A DNA stretch of 64,000 nucleotides, taken from an uncultured Bacteroidales bacterium (GTDB lineage: Bacteria; Bacteroidota; Bacteroidia; Bacteroidales; Bacteroidaceae). Below the pieces are notes generated by a model. The model did not search any database and was not told the origin of the DNA. It saw only the letters and a list, made by a program, of their open reading frames with translations. Within the stretch, counting starts at the first letter, position 1, and the number at the start of each line of letters is the position of its first letter. This document shows positions 7,908 to 17,900 of this stretch, piece by piece. The translations under genes and the position numbers were made by a program. The DNA lies in contig CADAGO010000006.1 in NCBI GenBank assembly GCA_902787555.1, positions 1 to 64,000 on the forward strand, given 5' to 3'.

Positions 7908-10900
7908 CTATTTAATAACGACCTTGCACGAACCCGTCTGTCCGTCAGTTGCGTTCACATTCACCACATAGACACCCTTCGGCATATCACCTACAAACAG
8001 TATCGCATTGCCTGACTGAAGATTTATATTTGCCACACGACATTGCTGACCTGCTGAGGTAAACATGGTCAGTTGGGCTGTGGTAGGATGTTCGCTTGTC
8101 ACACTGACGTAGCTGTTCTCGTAACGAACGGTCAGACTGTTTTCTTGAGCAAGCATGTTCTTGACAGCTGAATCGAAGTTACTGTTTTGATTGTAGTACA
8201 AGCTGTCGTACGAACCAATGCGGTTGGTTGATTCAATCGATGGAATCGTCAGCACATAAACGCCTGAACCTCCATCAGGATAACGACCGACTGTCTGCTT
8301 ATCAGTATGTTCGCAATAGTTGAGCGTATCAGCCCATTCTCCATCCGCTGCCGTCAAAACAACAGCCCCGCCCTCTGCGGCTAACTTGAATGTTGCATGC
8401 ATCTGCGATACAGGTTCGAGTTTGTCACACCACACAATCTTGAATCCATGTGCAGGGATGACAGTGTTCACATCCTCTTGAGCTGTAATCTGATATTTCT
8501 GTGGCTTGTTTACATTATCGCTCAGATACATGCCTGCAAGGTCGATATCTTCATCCGTCGTATTATACAATTCAATCCAATCGTTTCGCTTATTGTACTC
8601 ATTGACGTAATAGTTGTTCGAAGCGCTCACTTCATTGATACGAACAGGTGTCACACCAGCAGCAGCCAGTTCTGCCTTTGTGAGCGGTTCATAACATGCT
8701 GTCAAATGATGCGAACCAGTTGACGGCAAGATATATTCTGCATCAGTTGAAATGTAGTCGTTCTGCTCCTGCTGTTCACGTGGCTTCGTCATCGTAATGG
8801 AAGCATCAAACCAAAGGTCAGAAGAAGTGTTGTTACAGTTATGTACTTCGACAGCAATCACGTTCTTTCCTTTCTTCAGCACAGAGCGGTCGATAGGCAT
8901 TGTTCCGATATACGGATTCTCACCCTCGTATGTATTATCATAATAAGTCTGCACATAGTCGGCATATTTAGCGCCTGAAGGCATGTGATATGTGCCGATT
9001 TCCTGACCATTGATATAGACGATAATACCGTCGTCCAATTCAAAGTTGAACGTATATGTCTCATTGTCTTTTGGTGCAGCATCAAGGGTGAATTCCTTAC
9101 GGAAGTAGAATGTCGGGCGTGAATTATTGTTCTCGTCCAGACGAGTCAGTTTCGTAGTTGCATTTGACATTGGTCGGCCGTTGTTGCCGAATCCGAATGG
9201 AGCCTGCCCAGTATACCAACCTGTCGTGTTGTAATTCTGACCTTTCCAATCAGCATCGTCCAACGAACCATGCTCGAAATACAACCATGTGTCGGCAGCC
9301 TTCAAGACTTCGGTGGTAATCATATCCGACATCTCGCCCTCTTGCCATCCCATGAAACGATAGCCAGGAATGTCATAAGCACGAAGGGTATCGGGTGCAA
9401 ACAGGTAGCCATTAAACATCGCTTTCGGTACTTCAATTCCGTTGATGGAGATACGTCCGCTTGGGATGTTCGTACCCAACTCAACAGCCTGAATCTCTGT
9501 TCGCGTCAGATTAAATCGGCGGTAGTTCTTCATCGCAGTCATCATCCTCGACTTGAATTGACCTGTGATTGCATTGATGATACCTTGCGAACGTTCTTTA
9601 TTGTTGCCGACAGGGTCGTTGCCTTCCCATCGGAGTGCGGTGCGGCGTTCATCGGCCAACTCATTGACTATCCTCGCCAATTCATCATCGTCACGGAATA
9701 CACAACCACCTACAATACAATATGTATCAATGAATTTCTTGCGGAAAGTATCGTTCCCTAGCGTATTAAGGAACATCGTCACCAGTTCCACCTCTTTCGT
9801 CAGACTTGTACCATTATATTCTGGTCGCTGATAGAAGGTATAGGTGCGCTTGTTCTCGAAGTCGTTGAAGATATTGTTACCTGTACGATCCACACAGTTA
9901 TCGAGGTCGAACACCATGAATCGGAACTTTCCGTCGTTCCTATCACGGAATCCCTTACAGTTGTTGTGTGGCCAGTCCCAATCGTTCAGGAAGAACTTAT
10001 AGGCGAAATAGTTTACATAGTCGTCAATATCCACAATTTCACAAATCTTCTTGTATATTTCTGAATTCTGAGGATCAGCAGCAAGGTCTTCCGTCAGATG
10101 GTACCAGTAATCAAATGCATCGCGTGTTCCGCTCTTCTGCACATATCCAGAGTCTACACTCATTTCAAACGAGTCTATCTCATCGTTGTTCGTTCCCAAA
10201 TTAGCGTATGCCCAATGCTTGTTGCTTGGTTCACGCATGTTCAGCATACCGATATGTTCGCCATTATAGAACACATGTGTCGGCTGTACGGATTGCAGGT
10301 TGAGTTTAAAGCCTGACAATCGTGCAATCTCCTGAAGTGAAATATCCTTCAAGCGATATTTATTATAGTTGTCATTACCTCCATTGCGGAGCAGAAGGGT
10401 CTTGTTGCGGTTGTATGGTTTATCTTTGAAAAAAGTATAATCGTACTTACCATCACCAAACACACTATTGGCCTTCAGCTTAAACGATTTAGGCAGGTAC
10501 TTGCGGCTCCATCCACCAGCAATGGCGTAGTACACCTCTTTGTTTACTACTTCCTGATTATCAACGATATATTCAAAGTTCACAGGACGATCCCACTCCA
10601 TGTTGAAGTTACGTTTTGTCCAGTCTTGATTGGCGGTCTTACCGTTAGAACCTGAGACATATACACCGATTTCGTCATCATACAGGTTTGCCGGATCTGT
10701 CACTACGGATACTACAGGAAGGTAATAGTCGCGGTCTTTATAGATATACGAGCGAGTCACTACCCCACTGGGAAGATATCCGCTTCGGAACAAGCGCCAG
10801 CGATAAGTAGTTGTCTCCGTTACAGTGAACTTTCCATCACGGCTCAAAATACCATCTGTCAGAGTAGGAGTAGTGCCGTCGGTAGTATACATCAATGTAG

Positions 10901-12410
10901 CACCTTTTGGAATCGTTACCGTCACATTCAACGGAGTGGTAAACAACTGTCCAGGCTGGTCCACAACTGGATTATCCAACTGCTCTGTAGCAAACGTACT
11001 TAATTTGTTAGTCAAAGTCGGTGTCGGGTCGGCTGTCCATCCCCACTCATCGCCGCCATCTGTCTTACGTGCATAGGAAGCGCGCATGATGGCTGACGGA
11101 TAGTCCTGACTGACAAGCAGATTGCCTTGATCATCAGAGATATAGATGGTACCGCCCTCTGCATCAAGTTCCATATTCACCTGAGTATTTAACCAATGTT
11201 CACCAACGTCCTTCTGTGTGTCAGCATGGTCGAACCACAAAGTGAAGAATCCATGAGCAGGAACACTACCTATTTTGGCAGGCAGCATTGCTTTCTTTAA
11301 ATTCTCCGGATCGTCGCTCACCCAATATCGTCCGATGTTTGCAGACTGATCAGTCGGGTTATACAATTCCACCCATCCACCGAAATTCCACGATGGGTCA
11401 AGGAACATATCTATATTAGCGACCATGATTTCGTTGATGACCAATGACTCCTTTGTGCCACCCGAGTACTTCACTGTCACCTTGCAGGTTGCCTTCAAAT
11501 CTGAGCCATCAGTTGTTGTAGCTGTGATAGTTGCTACTCCTCGACCGACACCTGTTACATGTCCGTTCTGATCAACTTGAGCAACCGTTGCATCAGAAGT
11601 CTCCCATGTCACACGTTTTACAGTAGCATCATCTGGACCGACAGTCGCGGTAAGCACGAAAGTCTCGTCCACATTGATATCAATCGCTTGCTTATCGAGC
11701 GTTATCGAGGTAGCGTTGACCAGTTCGCCCAAATATTCCAGTTTCCAGTTATCAACACAAGTCCATTCATATTGGCCGTTGTTTCCACCCCAGCCTCCCC
11801 AGCCACCCCAGGGATCGTCTGTTGCACCTACGTGTTCGTCTTGTCTGATACCGATTGTCAGCTGACCATCGTCACCTACAGTCACCTTAACAGAGTTCCA
11901 ATAATAGCCTGCATCAAACCAGTTTCTGGCTGCTGTCTGCGTGTTGGGGATATAGCCACCTGCTGTCTGAGAGCTACCGCCACCCAAATCCTGACGAGTA
12001 GCACCGCTTGCTGCCAATACTACAGGTACAACAGCATTATCCAAAGACGATGTAGCATATAGCTGTACCTTCTGATACTCGGAGGGATTGCCACTGATAG
12101 AGTGTTGGTAATCATCATCTGATGAACCAGAACGGAAATAAGCCTGCACGCTCAACCGATAGTGACCCGGTGTCAGTCCTGTCAGGTCCTGATACGAATC
12201 GAACAATCGCTCGTAGTGCTCACCATTCTCACCAGAGTTTCCACTGATGTTGAATTGTGTGCCCCACCAGCCGCTCACATCATTATTATCGAATCGGGGA
12301 TTCATGATATAGGTGTCTGTCACATCCACCCATCCAGTATCGGCATACATATTGGAAGCAGCCATCATGACTGCCATTGTAGTTAATAGACTTGTAATCC
12401 TTGTTTTCAT
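7908..12410 (-). CDS. Secreted CotH-kinase / lamin-tail-domain surface protein
   Basis: The ATG at 12410 begins the signal peptide MKTRITSLLTTMAVMMAASNMYA; the upstream in-frame TTG is not needed. In order there are a beta-sandwich (~30-230, with F-D-A-G-Y-Y-W-N and a glycine/tryptophan-rich DPWGGWGGWGG loop), a BIG2 Ig-like domain (~232-312), a lamin-tail domain (~322-410), a chitobiase-like segment (MYTTDGTTPT), a CotH domain (~550-980, with GFRDRNDGKFRFMVFDLDN at ~815-835), a galactose-binding-like region and a second lamin-tail domain (~1258). A sorting-type tail (MPKGVYVVNVNAT..VVIK) ends it. CotH proteins are atypical protein kinases, and FDLDN holds the conserved metal-binding aspartates. 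Substrate here is unknown; a role in surface assembly is inference. Confidence 0.88.
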   Translation of the reverse strand: MKTRITSLLTTMAVMMAASNMYADTGWVDVTDTYIMNPRFDNNDVSGWWGTQFNISGNSGENGEHYERLFDSYQDLTGLTPGHYRLSVQAYFRSGSSDDDYQHSISGNPSEYQKVQLYATSSLDNAVVPVVLAASGATRQDLGGGSSQTAGGYIPNTQTAARNWFDAGYYWNSVKVTVGDDGQLTIGIRQDEHVGATDDPWGGWGGWGGNNGQYEWTCVDNWKLEYLGELVNATSITLDKQAIDINVDETFVLTATVGPDDATVKRVTWETSDATVAQVDQNGHVTGVGRGVATITATTTDGSDLKATCKVTVKYSGGTKESLVINEIMVANIDMFLDPSWNFGGWVELYNPTDQSANIGRYWVSDDPENLKKAMLPAKIGSVPAHGFFTLWFDHADTQKDVGEHWLNTQVNMELDAEGGTIYISDDQGNLLVSQDYPSAIMRASYARKTDGGDEWGWTADPTPTLTNKLSTFATEQLDNPVVDQPGQLFTTPLNVTVTIPKGATLMYTTDGTTPTLTDGILSRDGKFTVTETTTYRWRLFRSGYLPSGVVTRSYIYKDRDYYLPVVSVVTDPANLYDDEIGVYVSGSNGKTANQDWTKRNFNMEWDRPVNFEYIVDNQEVVNKEVYYAIAGGWSRKYLPKSFKLKANSVFGDGKYDYTFFKDKPYNRNKTLLLRNGGNDNYNKYRLKDISLQEIARLSGFKLNLQSVQPTHVFYNGEHIGMLNMREPSNKHWAYANLGTNNDEIDSFEMSVDSGYVQKSGTRDAFDYWYHLTEDLAADPQNSEIYKKICEIVDIDDYVNYFAYKFFLNDWDWPHNNCKGFRDRNDGKFRFMVFDLDNCVDRTGNNIFNDFENKRTYTFYQRPEYNGTSLTKEVELVTMFLNTLGNDTFRKKFIDTYCIVGGCVFRDDDELARIVNELADERRTALRWEGNDPVGNNKERSQGIINAITGQFKSRMMTAMKNYRRFNLTRTEIQAVELGTNIPSGRISINGIEVPKAMFNGYLFAPDTLRAYDIPGYRFMGWQEGEMSDMITTEVLKAADTWLYFEHGSLDDADWKGQNYNTTGWYTGQAPFGFGNNGRPMSNATTKLTRLDENNNSRPTFYFRKEFTLDAAPKDNETYTFNFELDDGIIVYINGQEIGTYHMPSGAKYADYVQTYYDNTYEGENPYIGTMPIDRSVLKKGKNVIAVEVHNCNNTSSDLWFDASITMTKPREQQEQNDYISTDAEYILPSTGSHHLTACYEPLTKAELAAAGVTPVRINEVSASNNYYVNEYNKRNDWIELYNTTDEDIDLAGMYLSDNVNKPQKYQITAQEDVNTVIPAHGFKIVWCDKLEPVSQMHATFKLAAEGGAVVLTAADGEWADTLNYCEHTDKQTVGRYPDGGSGVYVLTIPSIESTNRIGSYDSLYYNQNSNFDSAVKNMLAQENSLTVRYENSYVSVTSEHPTTAQLTMFTSAGQQCRVANINLQSGNAILFVGDMPKGVYVVNVNATDGQTGSCKVVIK

Positions 12411-12446
12411 TGCCAAAATGATTCAATTATTCATAATTTCAACCGA

Positions 12447-12454
12447 CAAAGTTA
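12447..12454 (-). promoter_or_regulatory. -7 box of the CotH operon
   Basis: TAACTTTG on the minus strand, 37 bases before the ATG at 12410, fits the Bacteroidota -7 element. I see no exact TTTG at 19-21 bases upstream, so the promoter is only half supported. Confidence 0.5.
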
Positions 12455-12579
12455 CACATAATATATTTAACTACACCTTTGTTTTAACAAAAAAGCGCCA
12501 AACTTACTGAAAAACAACTTTTTTTAACATGGATTTCATGATAATATCATAAAAGGCAGGAAAACTGCAATGCAGCACT

Positions 12580-14130
12580 TTATCTCTGAATAGGATAGAC
12601 GAAATCGTCAAAATGGGCTTTTCCTCCATCAGCGTTAACATTGTAACAGAATAAGCCGACACGTGTTCCTTTCCAGAATCCATTACTCTGACGGAATTCC
12701 TTTCCGATGGGCTTCAATGAGTCACGATCCGTTCCTGCCATAAATTGAAACTTATTGGTCAAAGCATCATACTCAAGTCCTAAACATACACTATCCGCAT
12801 TGATAGGAATGTCTTCGAAATAAGTCATTCGAAAGCCATTGTCCTGATATAGACACAAGCGGCCTTTACGGTTTGTCACTCCAATGGCGTAAAACGACTG
12901 TCCCATCGAAGTCAATCCCGCACATGCATCTTTCAGTTCGCTGACATCAATCATCACAGAAATCAAGCCTTTCCAGCCCATGATTTTCTGCGTAAGGATA
13001 TTGTGTGCCATCATCAGATTGCTTGAACGTTGTGCCATAATCGTTAGTGAGCCAGAGCGGTCGGTAAGACTCCAATAGTCGTTATGAGGATTATGACAGA
13101 ACTGCCATTGCGGACTTAAGGTAGTAGAATTGAAATTATCGGAAGTCTGGGGCACATGTGGTTTCAGAGTCTTATACATCTTGGGCACTTGCCACGAAGT
13201 GACAGGATTACCAACACCATTTCCATCCATATCCACCCCCATCAGCGGCCAACCATCTTCCCAATGAACAGGCTGGAGATGAACCACACGTCCCATAGGA
13301 CTACGCTCCTGAAAATGAAAGAACCACCATTCTCCGTCAGGTGTATCGACCAATGCACCCTGATGTGGACCATTGATGGCTGTCGGGCCTTGTTCGAGCA
13401 CTACTTTACGTTCGTATGGGCCATACAGGTTCTTGGAGCGGAGTACCGTCTGCCATCCTTCACTTACCCCACCTTCTGGAATAATGAGATAGTACCAACC
13501 ATCCTTATGAAGAAACTTTGTTCCTTCTGCTACAGGACCTGTGTAGATTGTAACGCCATCATCTAATAATTGCCGCCCATCAGTACTCATACGATGCAGA
13601 ATAATCGGACCTGCACCATGTGCACTACGTCCGAGATAAGCATTCCCCTTATCGTCCCACACAGGGCATGGGTCCTCCCATTTGGCGATATTCTTAACTT
13701 GACAAAGAGGTTCCCAAGGACCTTCAGGATGCTTTGCGCTGGTCATGAACAACCCCTCGTCCGGAGTACAGAAATAGACCCAGAAACGGCCGTCATGATA
13801 CCGAATAGACGGTGCCCATGAGCCTCCCGAATAATGGCGATTATCATCCCATCCAGGAAGGTCGAACCGACTATACAATTGGGTTAAAACAGTCCAATTG
13901 ACAAGGTCGTCGGACACCAGCAACTGCATACCGAGAAAATGGAAGTCGGATGCTACCATATAGTACTTCTGACCTACACGAATAACATCGGGGTCAGAAT
14001 AGTCAGCATTGAGGACGGGATTCATATAAGTGCCGTTTCCCTGGTCGCCCCATTTATAACTTTGTGTAGTCTGTGCTGCTGAAAATATGACCGACAGCAG
14101 TGTCGTAAGGCTGAGAATGATTCGCTTCAT
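12580..14130 (-). CDS. Secreted glycoside hydrolase family 43 enzyme (beta-xylosidase/arabinofuranosidase type)
   Basis: The ATG at 14130 starts a signal peptide (MKRIILSLTTLLSVIFSAAQ); the longer frame would cover the promoter. The five-bladed GH43 propeller occupies residues ~35-310: general base in YSDPDVIRVG (Asp46), pKa-modulating Asp153 in WEDPCPVW, and acid Glu202 in VAEGTKFLH. Residues ~330-516 form a C-terminal jelly-roll as in bacterial beta-xylosidases (PQWQFCHNPHNDYWSL at its start). Family members hydrolyse xylo- or arabino-oligosaccharides by inversion; the exact linkage cannot be read from sequence. It is probably monocistronic, with its own promoter at 14158-14189. Confidence 0.92.
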   Translation of the reverse strand: MKRIILSLTTLLSVIFSAAQTTQSYKWGDQGNGTYMNPVLNADYSDPDVIRVGQKYYMVASDFHFLGMQLLVSDDLVNWTVLTQLYSRFDLPGWDDNRHYSGGSWAPSIRYHDGRFWVYFCTPDEGLFMTSAKHPEGPWEPLCQVKNIAKWEDPCPVWDDKGNAYLGRSAHGAGPIILHRMSTDGRQLLDDGVTIYTGPVAEGTKFLHKDGWYYLIIPEGGVSEGWQTVLRSKNLYGPYERKVVLEQGPTAINGPHQGALVDTPDGEWWFFHFQERSPMGRVVHLQPVHWEDGWPLMGVDMDGNGVGNPVTSWQVPKMYKTLKPHVPQTSDNFNSTTLSPQWQFCHNPHNDYWSLTDRSGSLTIMAQRSSNLMMAHNILTQKIMGWKGLISVMIDVSELKDACAGLTSMGQSFYAIGVTNRKGRLCLYQDNGFRMTYFEDIPINADSVCLGLEYDALTNKFQFMAGTDRDSLKPIGKEFRQSNGFWKGTRVGLFCYNVNADGGKAHFDDFVYPIQR

Positions 14131-14157
14131 TTGGATTATAAATTTACTTGTCGGTTG

Positions 14158-14189
14158 CAAATTTACAATAATTCATTGAAACGACCAAG
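14158..14189 (-). promoter_or_regulatory. Promoter of the GH43 gene
   Basis: TAAATTTG (minus strand, 14158-14165) is preceded after 20 bases by CTTG (14186-14189), one base off the TTTG consensus. The spacer and flanks match the promoter at 6118-6152 (31/35 bases). Confidence 0.6.
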
Positions 14190-14229
14190 GAAATAGCACG
14201 AAAAAAAAAGATAATGTGTGAAGTACTTG

Positions 14230-14547
14230 CTAAATCACGACAGCAGTACCGCTTGTAGCTACCATAAGCATAGAGCCATTGGCACCGATGGTCTCATAAT
14301 CGATATCGATACCCACAATAGCATTCGCTCCCATAGCCTCTGCACGTTGTCTCATCTCATGAAGTGAGGTTTCCTTTGCTTCTATGAGAACTTGTTCATA
14401 ACTGGCAGAACGTCCGCCTACGATATCGCGTACGCTTGCAAAAAAGTCCTTCACAAAGTTTGCACCAATAATAGTCTCGCCAGTCACTATACCCTTGTAT
14501 TCGCGGATGGTCTGGCCTTCAATTGTAGGGGTTGTTGATAAAATCAT
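14230..14547 (-). CDS. YbjQ/UPF0145 family protein
   Basis: A 105-residue protein with the UPF0145 signature: [11 protein letters not shown] at the start, then [29 protein letters not shown] and, near the C terminus, [18 protein letters not shown]. Family members form ring-like oligomers and are sometimes called heavy-metal-binding domains, but no biochemical role is settled. Length is normal for the family. It is the last gene of the Sel1-kdgK-msrC direction, 108 bases beyond msrC, so co-transcription is possible but unproven. Confidence 0.9.
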   Translation of the reverse strand: MILSTTPTIEGQTIREYKGIVTGETIIGANFVKDFFASVRDIVGGRSASYEQVLIEAKETSLHEMRQRAEAMGANAIVGIDIDYETIGANGSMLMVATSGTAVVI

Positions 14548-14655
14548 AGTTTTCTAAATCTAATAAAAATTAAACTGTTTTTTTACAATTGACGCAATGA
14601 AACGACAAAAACTACAGGATTACTAAGATATTTTGACGTAATGACTGCATTTTGT

Positions 14656-15153
14656 TTAGTAGAGATTGGTTGTAAGCAGTTGGCAAAGCTGTTCAAGGTA
14701 TTGGCGGTCTGTGTCGTCGAAAGTACCGAGAGAGGTACTGTCAATATCAAGCACACCAGCAACTCTTCCGTCTTTCGTATAGACAGGAACAACAATCTCA
14801 GAGCGTGAAAGGCTGCTGCAAGCAATATGACCAGGAAACTTCTCTACATCGGGAACGACAAGCGACTGCCGTTGTTGCCATGCTGACCCACATACTCCTT
14901 TCCCGAAGTGGATGCGATAGCATGCTGTAGGGCCTTGGAAAGGACCAAGATATAGCTGCGGTTCACACCCTTCTTGCTCTTTAACAAGGTAGAAACCTAC
15001 CCAGAAGAAACCAAACGCTTCCTTCAATGCTGCAGATACATTTGCGAGAACACTGATTTCATCGTGCTCATCTTGTATGAGGAGCGCTATGTCTGACAAA
15101 AAAGAGGCATAGCGCCTCTCTTTGTCATTCGTTATCGAACGATTAGTATCCAT
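14656..15153 (-). CDS. msrC: Free methionine-(R)-sulfoxide reductase (GAF domain)
   Basis: fRMsr reduces free Met-R-sulfoxide through a GAF-fold pocket. The 165-residue protein has the three functional cysteines at Cys78 (GPTACYRI), Cys88 (GKGVCGS) and Cys112 (HIACSS), with the same 10- and 24-residue spacings as the E. coli enzyme, where the last is catalytic. The C-terminal VPVYTKDGRVAGVLDIDS stretch is also typical. It begins 25 bases after the kdgK stop, so the two are likely co-transcribed. The pairing with a sugar kinase suggests no direct pathway link. Confidence 0.92.
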   Translation of the reverse strand: MDTNRSITNDKERRYASFLSDIALLIQDEHDEISVLANVSAALKEAFGFFWVGFYLVKEQEGCEPQLYLGPFQGPTACYRIHFGKGVCGSAWQQRQSLVVPDVEKFPGHIACSSLSRSEIVVPVYTKDGRVAGVLDIDSTSLGTFDDTDRQYLEQLCQLLTTNLY

Positions 15154-15178
15154 AACTTATCATCTAATATGCGTCAAC

Positions 15179-16198
15179 TTATCGCTGTACTCTACCGCTT
15201 GCGTTTCCACCAGCGAGTGCTTCTACTTCTTCAATCGAAACATGGTTGAAATCACCTGGGATGGTATGCTTCAACGCACTGGCAGCTACGGCAAATTCAA
15301 GTGCCTCGCCTTGTGTGGCTTTCGTGAGGAGTCCGTGAATAAGTCCGCCAGAGAAAGAGTCGCCACCTCCTACACGATCGATGATAGGATTGATGTCGTA
15401 ACGCTTCGACTGATAGAACTCATTACCATCGTAGATGAGGGCTTTCCATCCGTTGTGAGTAGCACTGAAGCTCTCGCGCAATGTGCTGACTACATACTTG
15501 AATCCGAACTCTGCTTTCATCTGCTTGAAGATACCTTCATATCCTGCTGCATCGGTCTTACCACCCTCTACATCAGCATCGGGCTTGAATCCGAGACAGA
15601 GTTCTGCGTCTTCTTCGTTTCCAATACATACATCAACATACTGCATCAGTGGACGCATGACGCTGATGGCTTTTTCGCTGGTCCATAGTTTCTTGCGGAA
15701 GTTGAGGTCACAGCTTACTGTCACTCCATGACGCTTTGCTGCGATGCAAGCCTGACGCAGACACTCTGCACTGGCATCGCTGATAGCAGGAGTGATGCCG
15801 CTCCAGTGGAACCAGTCGGCTCCTTCGAATATCTTATCGAAATCGAAATCTTCAGGTTTGGCTTCTGCAATGCTTGAATAAGCGCGGTCGTAGATGACTT
15901 TTGACGGACGCATCGATGCACCTGTCTCAGCATAATAGAGACCTACACGATTACCTCCACGGGCAATGAAGTCTGTATTGACACCATATCGGCGTAATGC
16001 GTTCACAGCTATCTGACCAATCTCGTGTTTCGGCAGTTTGCTGACAAAGTAGGCATCGTGACCAAAGTTTGCGCAACTGATGGCAACATTGGCTTCGCCA
16101 CCACCTGGGATGATGCAGAACTTATCTGCCTGCACGAATCTGCTGTTTCCTTCCGGACTGAGGCGAAGCATGATTTCGCCCATTGTAATGATTTTCAT
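15179..16198 (-). CDS. kdgK: 2-dehydro-3-deoxygluconokinase (PfkB family)
   Basis: KDG kinase phosphorylates 2-keto-3-deoxygluconate to KDPG, feeding uronic acids from pectin or glucuronoxylan into the Entner-Doudoroff aldolase step. The ATG at 16198 is preferred over an in-frame TTG at 16204. PfkB marks are IITMGEIMLRLSP at the N terminus, a PGGGEANVAIS signature near residue 28, and GGGDSFSGGLIHGLL with catalytic Asp280. Length (339 residues) is normal for Bacteroidota KdgK. It sits 21 bases after the Sel1 gene. No KDPG aldolase or uronate isomerase gene is visible in this window. Related PfkB sugar kinases cannot be fully excluded. Confidence 0.88.
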   Translation of the reverse strand: MKIITMGEIMLRLSPEGNSRFVQADKFCIIPGGGEANVAISCANFGHDAYFVSKLPKHEIGQIAVNALRRYGVNTDFIARGGNRVGLYYAETGASMRPSKVIYDRAYSSIAEAKPEDFDFDKIFEGADWFHWSGITPAISDASAECLRQACIAAKRHGVTVSCDLNFRKKLWTSEKAISVMRPLMQYVDVCIGNEEDAELCLGFKPDADVEGGKTDAAGYEGIFKQMKAEFGFKYVVSTLRESFSATHNGWKALIYDGNEFYQSKRYDINPIIDRVGGGDSFSGGLIHGLLTKATQGEALEFAVAASALKHTIPGDFNHVSIEEVEALAGGNASGRVQR

Positions 16199-16219
16199 AA
16201 ACAATTATTTTTGAGTCTC

Positions 16220-16792
16220 TTATTTTCCAACTATTTGCAGTATCTGCTTGGCATCCTCATCGCCTGCAGCCTTGTCCTGACGCAGTTCGGTAAGGATTTC
16301 TTCACCGTCCTTTTCATTCGTCACAGCCTTCTTGAGCCACTGCTTGGCTTTTGCCTGATCGGCAGCAACACCCTTGCCCTTCATATATGCCTTACCAAGG
16401 GCGAGCTGAGCTTTGCCGTTATCCTGTGCAGCTGCTTTCTGGAACCAACTGAAAGCCGTTTTCTTGTCTTTCTCTACGCCTTCTCCGTCCTTGTAGCACT
16501 TTCCTACTTGGTATTGCGACTTGGCATGTCCTTGCTTGGCTGCCTTCATATACCACGAAAAAGCAACCTGGTCGTTCTCTGTTACTCCGTATCCTTTATC
16601 ATAGCAACGACCCATGAAATACTGTGCTTTCTTGTGTCCTTTCTCTGCGGCTGGTTTCAACTTGGTGATAGCCTGTGTATATTTCTCTGCATCATAGAGC
16701 GCCTTACCTTCCTCATAGAGTTTGTCGGCACTTTGTGCAAAGACAAATGACGCAACAAGCATCATCATCATTGTGAGCATTGTTCTTTTCAT
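16220..16792 (-). CDS. Secreted Sel1-repeat (TPR-like) protein
   Basis: The ATG at 16792 begins a signal peptide (MKRTMLTMMMMLVASFVFAQ). After an initial TPR-like helix pair (DKLYEEGKALYDAEKYTQAI), three Sel1 repeats follow, each with A-x-x-x-L/M-G-x-x-Y-x-x-G-x-G-V (AQYFMGRCYDKGYGV, SQYQVGKCYKDGEGV, AQLALGKAYMKGKGV). Sel1 repeats mediate protein-protein contacts, so a periplasmic scaffold is the likely role, with partner unknown. It is the first gene of the Sel1-kdgK-msrC cluster. Confidence 0.88.
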   Translation of the reverse strand: MKRTMLTMMMMLVASFVFAQSADKLYEEGKALYDAEKYTQAITKLKPAAEKGHKKAQYFMGRCYDKGYGVTENDQVAFSWYMKAAKQGHAKSQYQVGKCYKDGEGVEKDKKTAFSWFQKAAAQDNGKAQLALGKAYMKGKGVAADQAKAKQWLKKAVTNEKDGEEILTELRQDKAAGDEDAKQILQIVGK

Positions 16793-16816
16793 ATTGTTCC
16801 CAATTGATTTGCGGTG

Positions 16817-16847
16817 CAAAGATAACAAATAATTACTATTTGACAAA
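16817..16847 (-). promoter_or_regulatory. Promoter of the Sel1-kdgK-msrC cluster
   Basis: TTTG (16844-16847), 19 bases, TATCTTTG (16817-16824) on the minus strand is an exact Bacteroidota consensus, 25 bases before the ATG at 16792. Confidence 0.78.
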
Positions 16848-16907
16848 TTACTATTTACTATTTTTCACATTTTCTTTACTCTTAAATCTTATCTCTTAAC
16901 TTTTTAC

Positions 16908-16915
16908 TACCTTTG
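16908..16915 (+). promoter_or_regulatory. -7 box of trmN6
   Basis: TACCTTTG ends only seven bases before the ATG at 16923, implying a very short or absent leader. The upstream TTTG element is not obvious. Confidence 0.5.
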
Positions 16916-16922
16916 CATCGCA

Positions 16923-17645
16923 ATGAGTTCAGATGTGTTTCATTTCAAGCAATTTGATGTACGTCACGACCGCAGCAGTATGCGAGTTGGGACTGATGGT
17001 GTGTTGCTGGGTGCATGGGCTGGCTCTGCTCAACTCTTGTCTCTCGCCACTCACCCCTCGGTCTTAGACATCGGTACAGGATGCGGACTCATTGCCCTGA
17101 TGCTTGCTCAGCGCTTCCCAACAATGCATATCACTGGAATTGACATAGACATTGATTCCGTAGAACAGGCTCGCGAGAATGTGACGGACTCTCCTTTTGC
17201 CGACCGTATCGAAATCCTTCATCAGCAGTTGGAGACATTTACTCCACCCACGCTTTTCTCACTGATTGTTTCCAATCCTCCGTTCTACGAAGAAGACACT
17301 GTTGGCTATCGTGAAAGCCGGAATAATGCCCGGCATACGTCCTCACTTACTTTTGAGCAACTCATCACAGATGTTGACAGGCTATTGTGTGCTGACGGAG
17401 TGTTCGATGTGATTATCCCCTACTCTGCTGCTGAGCGTTTTATCGGTATCGCAGCCATTCACGATCTGAGCCTCGCGCGTAGGTGTAATATAAAAGGTGG
17501 TGAAACTCGTCCATTCAAGCGAAGCATGCTTTCGTTTACCCGGCATCCCGTGCAGACTTGCTACACCTCACTTACACTTAACGACACTCAAGGCCATCGT
17601 TCGCCTGATTATCGGAAACTCACTGATGATTTCTATCTGAAATGA
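16923..17645 (+). CDS. trmN6: tRNA1(Val) (adenine(37)-N6)-methyltransferase
   Basis: TrmN6 (YfiC) methylates N6 of A37 in tRNA1(Val) using SAM. The 240-residue protein starts with the family's FHFKQFDVRHDRSSMRVGTDGVLLGAW segment, has the SAM-binding motif VLDIGTGCGLIALMLAQR, the acidic loop ITGIDID, and the catalytic NPPF motif at residues 118-121 that flips out the target adenine. Length matches the family. It is divergent from the Sel1 gene, with 130 bases between the start codons, and appears monocistronic. A paralogous N6-adenine methyltransferase is the only real alternative. Confidence 0.92.
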   Translation: MSSDVFHFKQFDVRHDRSSMRVGTDGVLLGAWAGSAQLLSLATHPSVLDIGTGCGLIALMLAQRFPTMHITGIDIDIDSVEQARENVTDSPFADRIEILHQQLETFTPPTLFSLIVSNPPFYEEDTVGYRESRNNARHTSSLTFEQLITDVDRLLCADGVFDVIIPYSAAERFIGIAAIHDLSLARRCNIKGGETRPFKRSMLSFTRHPVQTCYTSLTLNDTQGHRSPDYRKLTDDFYLK

Positions 17646-17742
17646 CTTCATCTATTTTCATCCCCTGTTTTGTCCTATATTAGAACATGAACCAAGATTA
17701 TTGTTCGCAATTACTCAATTATCTTCATTTCCTAAAAAATAA

Positions 17743-17774
17743 TTTGGTTTATAAAATAAACTTGTTTACCTTTG
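17743..17774 (+). promoter_or_regulatory. Promoter of the membrane protein-regulator-ferredoxin operon
   Basis: TTTG (17743-17746), 20 bases, TACCTTTG (17767-17774): an exact consensus. The first start codon is at 17901, leaving a leader of about 120 bases. Confidence 0.78.
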
Positions 17775-17900
17775 CACCGTGATTCGAAACACAAAGCCAA
17801 ACTGACTCTTTCTGCAGAAGAGAAAGCGAGGCACCAGAGAGTATCAACCCAAGTTAAAAGAAGCGAAAGCTTAATAATCAAACAAATCAAATCAACAACA